64,000 nucleotides of DNA from Pseudomonas subflava. Its GTDB lineage: Bacteria > Pseudomonadota > Gammaproteobacteria > Pseudomonadales > Pseudomonadaceae. Position 1 is the first letter of the stretch; every line of letters begins with the position of its first letter. Location: NCBI RefSeq assembly GCF_023823685.1, contig NZ_JAMXBF010000001.1, forward strand, positions 124,001 through 188,000, written 5' to 3'. Shown here piece after piece: positions 59,898-64,000 of this stretch. Made by a program: the position numbers and the translations under genes. The notes beneath the pieces were generated by a model, which ran no database searches, was not told the DNA's origin, and saw only the letters and a list, made by a program, of their open reading frames with translations.

Positions 59898-59931
59898 CGC
59901 CGCACTGAAAGCATATTCAGAGCCTGATGAC

Positions 59932-60990
59932 ATGACCCAGATTTCCGAGCGCCTGCTGGTCCAGGCCCACCTCGCCGCCAAGCAGCCCAAGCCGCTGACC
60001 GCCGACGAGGAAGCCTTTTACCGCAGCGAGATCGCCGCCGAGCTGAAGAAGCAGAATGCCGTGCTGGTGGCCCATTACTACTGCGATCCGGTGATCCAGG
60101 CGCTGGCCGAAGAAACCGGCGGCTGCGTCTCCGACTCCCTGGAGATGGCCCGCTTCGGCAACCAGCACGAGGCGCAGACCGTGGTGGTGGCCGGGGTCAA
60201 GTTCATGGGCGAGACGGCGAAGATCCTCAACCCGGAAAAGCGCGTGCTGATGCCGACCCTGGAGGCCACCTGTTCGCTCGACCTGGGTTGCCCGGTGGAT
60301 GAGTTCTCGGCCTTCTGCGACCAGCACCCGGACCGCACCGTGGTGGTGTATGCCAACACCTCGGCAGCGGTGAAGGCGCGCGCCGACTGGGTCGTGACAT
60401 CCAGCTGCGCGCTGGAGATCGTCGAGAGCCTGATGGATAACGGCGAGAAGATCCTCTGGGCGCCGGACCAGCACCTGGGGCGCTACGTCCAGCGCGAAAC
60501 GGGCGCCGACATGCTGCTGTGGGACGGCGCCTGCATCGTCCACGAGGAGTTCAAGGCCAAGCAGCTGGAAGACATGAAGGCGCTGCATCCGGAGGCCGCC
60601 ATCCTGGTCCATCCGGAGTCGCCCGAGGCGGTGATCGAGCTGGCCGACGCGGTGGGCTCCACCAGCCAGCTGATCAAGGCGGCGCAAACCCTGCCGAACA
60701 AGACCTTCATCGTCGCCACCGACCGCGGCATCTTCTACAAGATGCAGCAGCTGTGCCCGGACAAGGTCTTCGTCGAGGCGCCCACCGCCGGCAACGGCGC
60801 CGCCTGTCGCAGCTGTGCCCACTGCCCGTGGATGGCCATGAACACCCTGCAGCGCACCCTGCAGTGCCTGCGCGAGGGCAGCAACGAGATCCTCGTCGAG
60901 CCGGCGCTGATCCCGCGAGCGATCAAGCCGCTCAAGCGCATGCTGGACTTCACCCAGGAGGCGCGGCTGAAGTTGGCCGGCAACGCCTGA
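59932..60990 (+). CDS. nadA: Quinolinate synthase
   Basis: A 352-residue 4Fe-4S enzyme that condenses iminoaspartate with dihydroxyacetone phosphate in NAD synthesis. The three cluster cysteines fall in [23 protein letters not shown] and [33 protein letters not shown] and [14 protein letters not shown] are typical. The ATG at 59932 ([11 protein letters not shown]) is chosen; the frame is open 15 codons further but across the -10 box. A terminator follows, convergent with bepA. Confidence 0.95.
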   Translation: MTQISERLLVQAHLAAKQPKPLTADEEAFYRSEIAAELKKQNAVLVAHYYCDPVIQALAEETGGCVSDSLEMARFGNQHEAQTVVVAGVKFMGETAKILNPEKRVLMPTLEATCSLDLGCPVDEFSAFCDQHPDRTVVVYANTSAAVKARADWVVTSSCALEIVESLMDNGEKILWAPDQHLGRYVQRETGADMLLWDGACIVHEEFKAKQLEDMKALHPEAAILVHPESPEAVIELADAVGSTSQLIKAAQTLPNKTFIVATDRGIFYKMQQLCPDKVFVEAPTAGNGAACRSCAHCPWMAMNTLQRTLQCLREGSNEILVEPALIPRAIKPLKRMLDFTQEARLKLAGNA

Positions 60991-61005
60991 GTTTTCGGTA
61001 TGCAG

Positions 61006-61036
61006 AAAAAAGCCCGGTGATTGCCGGGCTTTTTCA
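61006..61036. terminator. Bidirectional Rho-independent terminator
   Basis: AAAAAAGCCCGG / CCGGGCTTTTT between nadA and bepA. Confidence 0.88.
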
Positions 61037-61045
61037 TGGCCAAGT

Positions 61046-62476
61046 TCAGCGCATCATCTTCTCTAGCGCGCGTTTCTCTTCAATCAGCTCCTGCTGGCGC
61101 GCGTCGATGCGCGAGGCCATGGGGAAGTTGCTGCTGGCGCGGCGCTTGGCCAGGTCGAGCTGTTCCAGGGCCTGGTCGTAGTCGCCGACCAGGGCGAAGA
61201 ACTCGGCGCGGGCCTGATGCAGGCCGATGATGTTGCCGGTCAGGCCGCGTACTTCGGCCACCTGATACCAGACGTCCGGGTCGTTGCCGCGTTGCTTGAG
61301 CAGCTCGTCCAGCGCGGCCTCGGCCTGTTGCTGCTGGTTCAGCTTGAGCATCAGGTCGATGCGCGCCTGTTCCAGCGGATAGCTATCCGGGTACAGGCTG
61401 CGCAGCCGCTCGACGCGCTTGCTGGCGTCGGCCAGGCGATTGGCGTTCTCGTCCAGGTCGACCATGGCCAGGTTGTAGACGAGGTCGTCGGGCTCCTTGG
61501 TCAGCAATTCGGTGAGGATCTTGCGTGCATCTTCGCGTCGGCCGGCCTTGATCTGGGCGAGGGCCAAGCCATAGCGCGCGGCGTCCAGCTTGGGGTTCTT
61601 GTCGAGCATGTCGCGGAAGCGCTTGGCGGCGATGCCCGGGGTTTCCTCGAACATCAGCTGGGTGCGGGCGCGCATCAGCTGATAGTGCAGACTGTCTTCC
61701 TTGCCCTGGGGCGGGTATTGCTCGGCGCGGTTGCGGGTGTCGGCGATGCGCGACTCGGTCACCGGGTGCGTCAGCAGGAATTCCGGGGGCTTGGAGTCGT
61801 AGCGGTATTGGCGCATCAGGCGCTCGAACATGCTTGGCATGGCGCGCGGATCGTAGCCGGCCTTCTCCAGGTTGAGCAGGCCGATGCGGTCGGCCTCCTG
61901 CTCGTTCTGCCGGGAGAAGCGGCGCTGCTCCTGGATGGCGGCTGCCTGCGCGCCCATGACGGTGGCGATGCCCGCATCGCCGGCACCGGCCGCGGCGGCG
62001 ACGATGCCGGCGAGCATGGCGGCCATCACCGGCAGCTGCATGCGCTGCTGGGCCTCGAGGCCGCGGGCGAAGTGGCGTTGCGACAGGTGCGCCAGTTCGT
62101 GGGCCATCACCGAGGCGTATTCGGCCTCGGTCTTGGCGTGCAGCAACAGGCCACCGTTGACCCCGACGATGCCGCCGGGCGCGGCGAAGGCGTTGATCTG
62201 CGGGCTGTTGAGCAGGACGAATTCCAGTCGACGGTCTTCCAGCTGGCTGGTCTCCGCCAGGCGGTAGACGCTGGTCTCCACGTAGTCCTTGAGCAGCGGG
62301 TCGGACAGCTGGTCGACCTGGCCACGCAGCACGCTGAGCCAGGCGCGGCCGAGGCGGTGTTCCTGTTCCGGCGAGACGATGGATGAGCTGGCGTCGCCCA
62401 GCGAAGGCAGATCGTTGGCGCCGACGGGCAGCGCCAGGCAGGCGAGGGCAAGCAGGGTGGGGCGCAGAAAATTCAT
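61046..62476 (-). CDS. bepA: M48-family periplasmic metalloprotease BepA (YfgC-like)
   Basis: A 476-residue periplasmic protease/chaperone for outer-membrane protein assembly (LptD, BAM). Signal peptide 1-20 (LPVGAND). The zinc motif HELAHLSQRH (HExxH) lies near residue 127, with the third ligand in QEQRRFSRQNEQEADRIG-like EADRIG. A TPR domain (about 300-476) follows with ARYGLALAQIKAGRREDARKIL. The length agrees with E. coli BepA (487). ATG at 62474-62476; divergent from the TusA gene. Confidence 0.9.
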   Translation of the reverse strand: MNFLRPTLLALACLALPVGANDLPSLGDASSSIVSPEQEHRLGRAWLSVLRGQVDQLSDPLLKDYVETSVYRLAETSQLEDRRLEFVLLNSPQINAFAAPGGIVGVNGGLLLHAKTEAEYASVMAHELAHLSQRHFARGLEAQQRMQLPVMAAMLAGIVAAAAGAGDAGIATVMGAQAAAIQEQRRFSRQNEQEADRIGLLNLEKAGYDPRAMPSMFERLMRQYRYDSKPPEFLLTHPVTESRIADTRNRAEQYPPQGKEDSLHYQLMRARTQLMFEETPGIAAKRFRDMLDKNPKLDAARYGLALAQIKAGRREDARKILTELLTKEPDDLVYNLAMVDLDENANRLADASKRVERLRSLYPDSYPLEQARIDLMLKLNQQQQAEAALDELLKQRGNDPDVWYQVAEVRGLTGNIIGLHQARAEFFALVGDYDQALEQLDLAKRRASSNFPMASRIDARQQELIEEKRALEKMMR

Positions 62477-62576
62477 GCACGGGGCTCTGGCTTGGACTGA
62501 GCCGCTACTCTAGCCGGCCGCTTGGCCACCTGGCCAGGGTTGTGCGGTATCCTTGCCCGCCTTCGAGGAGAGCGCC

Positions 62577-62816
62577 ATGACCGATATTCCCGCCTGCGAC
62601 GCCGAACTGGACGCCCGCGGCCTGAACTGCCCGCTGCCGCTGCTCAAGGCCAAGCTGGAACTCAATCGCCTGGCCAGTGGCGCGGTGCTCAAGGTCATCG
62701 CCACCGACGCCGGTTCGCAGCGCGACTTCCGCGCCTTCGCCCGTCTGGCGGGGCACGAACTGCTGCGCGAGGAAGAGGGCGGCGGCGTGTTCCGCTATTG
62801 GTTGAAGAAGGCCTGA
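62577..62816 (+). CDS. TusA-family sulfurtransferase-like protein
   Basis: A 79-residue sulfur carrier of the TusA/YedF/SirA family. The persulfide cysteine lies in DARGLNCPLPLLKAKLELN (CPxP), and TDAGSQRDFRAFARLAGHELL is the second conserved block. In P. aeruginosa the gene at this place (PA1006) is tied to molybdenum cofactor thiolation and nitrate respiration, which may hold here. ATG 62577 has GGAG 7 bp upstream. Confidence 0.85.
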   Translation: MTDIPACDAELDARGLNCPLPLLKAKLELNRLASGAVLKVIATDAGSQRDFRAFARLAGHELLREEEGGGVFRYWLKKA

Positions 62817-62828
62817 CGGCCATGCAAT

Positions 62829-62856
62829 GAAAAAGGGCCGCATCGCGGCCCTTTTC
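62829..62856. terminator. Bidirectional Rho-independent terminator
   Basis: AAAAAGGGCCGC / GCGGCCCTTTT between the TusA-family and bcp genes. Confidence 0.85.
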
Positions 62857-62867
62857 ATTCATTCGGC

Positions 62868-63341
62868 TCAGCCCTTGTGCAGGGCCTGTGCCGCAGCCAG
62901 GACTGCATCGACATGGCCGGCAACCCGTAGGTTGCGCCATTCCTGGCGGAGAACGCCATGGGCGTCGAGCAGGAAGGTGCTGCGCACGATGCCCATGTAC
63001 TCCTTGCCGTAGTTCTTTTTCAGCTGATAGACGCCGAAGAGGTCGCACAGCTCGTGCTCCGGGTCGCTGATCAGCTCGAAGGGGAAATCCTGCTTGCACT
63101 TGAAGCTTTCATGCTTCTTCAGGCTGTCCATCGATACGCCAAAAATCTGGGTATTGGCGGCCTGGAAGTCGGCGTAGCGGGCGCGGAAGTCCAATCCTTC
63201 GGTGGTGCAGCCCGGCGTGCTGTCCTTGGGATAGAAGTAGATCACTACTTGCTTGCCCTTGAGGGCGCTCAGCGAGACCTGCTGGCCGCTGGTGGCGGCG
63301 GCGCTGAAATCGGCGACGGATTGGTCGAGGGTTACGGCCAT
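62868..63341 (-). CDS. bcp: Bcp-family thioredoxin-dependent peroxiredoxin
   Basis: A 157-residue peroxiredoxin reducing H2O2 and organic hydroperoxides. The peroxidatic cysteine is in FYPKDSTPGCTTEGLDFR; the position that carries the resolving cysteine in E. coli Bcp (five residues on) is leucine here. Other cysteines (FKCKQDF and HELCDLF) could take that role, or it may be a 1-Cys enzyme. ATG at 63339-63341. It is transcribed after gcvR, 10 bp away, towards the TusA-family gene. Confidence 0.92.
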   Translation of the reverse strand: MAVTLDQSVADFSAAATSGQQVSLSALKGKQVVIYFYPKDSTPGCTTEGLDFRARYADFQAANTQIFGVSMDSLKKHESFKCKQDFPFELISDPEHELCDLFGVYQLKKNYGKEYMGIVRSTFLLDAHGVLRQEWRNLRVAGHVDAVLAAAQALHKG

Positions 63342-63351
63342 GGTTGCTTCC

Positions 63352-63909
63352 TTACGGGTTCTGCGGGCGCCAGGGTTCGATCAGCGCGTCCAGGTTCAGC
63401 GCGTCGGCGAAGTCGAGGAACTGGTCGCGCAGCCAGCTGATCTGGGTGCCCGGCGGCAGGGTCACGGTCAGCGTGGCGTTGAGCAGCGTGCCGCCGGTCT
63501 GCGGCGCCTGGTGGGTGTCGCAGGTGATGTTCTCCAGCTCCACGCGATGATCGCTGAAGAACTGGCACAGCTCGTTGAGGATGTCCGGACGGTAGGCGCA
63601 GCTGACATAGGCCACATAGGGCAGGGCATTGGGGCGTACGTCGAGGGCGCCGCTGCGCACCATGTTGACGCTGAAGTCGTGGCGCTTGGCCAGGGCCGGC
63701 AGTGCAGTTTCCAGGCGGGCGAGGGCATCCCAGCTGCCGCTGACCTGGAGCACCAGGGCGCTGTATTCCCCATGGCGGGTGAGGCGGCTGCTGACGACGC
63801 CGCAGCGGTTTTCCTGGCTGGCCCGGCAGAGCACGCTGGTCAGCTCCATGGGGTTGGCGCCGAGGGCACTGATGACGAGGAATTGTTCGCGAACCGGGGC
63901 GGTGGACAT
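63352..63909 (-). CDS. gcvR: Glycine cleavage system transcriptional repressor GcvR-like (ACT domains)
   Basis: A 185-residue protein with two ACT domains: the first (about 8-85) with EQFLVISALGANPMELTSVLCRAS, the second (about 95-175) with YVAYVSCAYRPDILNELCQFFSDH. GcvR senses glycine and restrains GcvA in E. coli; in Pseudomonas no GcvA partner is visible in this window, so the regulatory role is by family. ATG at 63907-63909. Downstream is bcp. The last 91 bp of the window contain no gene that I can support. Confidence 0.85.
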   Translation of the reverse strand: MSTAPVREQFLVISALGANPMELTSVLCRASQENRCGVVSSRLTRHGEYSALVLQVSGSWDALARLETALPALAKRHDFSVNMVRSGALDVRPNALPYVAYVSCAYRPDILNELCQFFSDHRVELENITCDTHQAPQTGGTLLNATLTVTLPPGTQISWLRDQFLDFADALNLDALIEPWRPQNP

Positions 63910-64000
63910 GCAGCTTTCCTGAAACGATGGGGCTCGGCGCTGGCTGGCGGAGCAAAGGGGGAAGGGTAGCGAAAAGCGCCGCTCAGGGGAATGCTGGCGA

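Overview
This 64 kb window is GC-rich bacterial chromosome, densely coded on both strands, and almost certainly from the genus Pseudomonas. Protein families and gene order follow, gene for gene over long stretches, the block that in P. aeruginosa PAO1 runs from kup to gcvR (kup, dinB, ldhA, gacS, pirRSA, cysM, rlmD, relA, mazG, purMN, hda, wrbA, proS, oprD, slyX, aspS, yebC, ruvCAB, tol-pal, queEC, tRNA-Lys, nadA, bcp, gcvR). That statement rests on my knowledge of PAO1, not on a search. The species is probably not P. aeruginosa. The segment that in PAO1 holds the PQS quorum-sensing genes, between tRNA-Lys and nadA, holds only three other genes here, and there are extra genes after pirA.

Layout. 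1-3.6 kb: the 3' end of kup, then a leftward cystine-use operon (D-cysteine desulfhydrase and a cystine ABC importer). 3.7-4.2 kb: three identical initiator tRNA genes in a 191-bp tandem repeat, each with its own promoter and terminator. 4.3-5.7 kb: dinB and a repeat-rich intergenic region. 5.7-10.4 kb: a META-domain lipoprotein, a hypothetical protein, ldhA and the global regulator kinase gacS, all leftward. 10.4-18.1 kb: a siderophore-uptake locus (Fur box, pirR, pirS, pirA, a periplasmic esterase, and a DUF3649/PepSY/DUF3325 inner-membrane module). 18.2-24.3 kb: cysM, rlmD, relA, mazG and a DUF2058 gene.

24.3-31.7 kb: a Rof-like gene, a DUF3108 gene, purN-purM, a DUF2066 gene, an AI-2E-type permease, hda, a DUF2069 gene, wrbA and an ArsC-like gene. 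31.7-39.4 kb: a YihY-family protein, small conserved unknowns, a PilZ-like protein, a thioredoxin-like lipoprotein, acyP, proS and a hot-dog thioesterase. 39.4-44.5 kb: an OprD-family porin with a candidate ArgR-type promoter, a HIT protein, slyX, a membrane-anchored cold-shock protein, a diguanylate cyclase and a Dps-like protein. 44.7-49.8 kb: aspS, a tRNA remnant, yebC and ruvCAB behind a LexA-like box. 49.9-55.1 kb: the Tol-Pal operon with ybgC and cpoB. 55.3-56.8 kb: queE, queC and tRNA-Lys.

56.9-59.7 kb: the most accessory-looking part, with a small lipoprotein, a hybrid sensor kinase with an RpfC-like membrane sensor, and a convergent LuxR-type response regulator. 59.9-64 kb: nadA, bepA, a TusA-family gene, bcp and gcvR.

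Most of the window is conserved core. The parts that most merit a second look are the pirA-linked iron-release module, the two-component pair at the tRNA-Lys hot spot, the solitary tRNA 3' fragment beside yebC, the LexA-like box ahead of ruvCAB, and the tandem initiator tRNA array. I found no CRISPR array, rRNA gene, insertion sequence or prophage.
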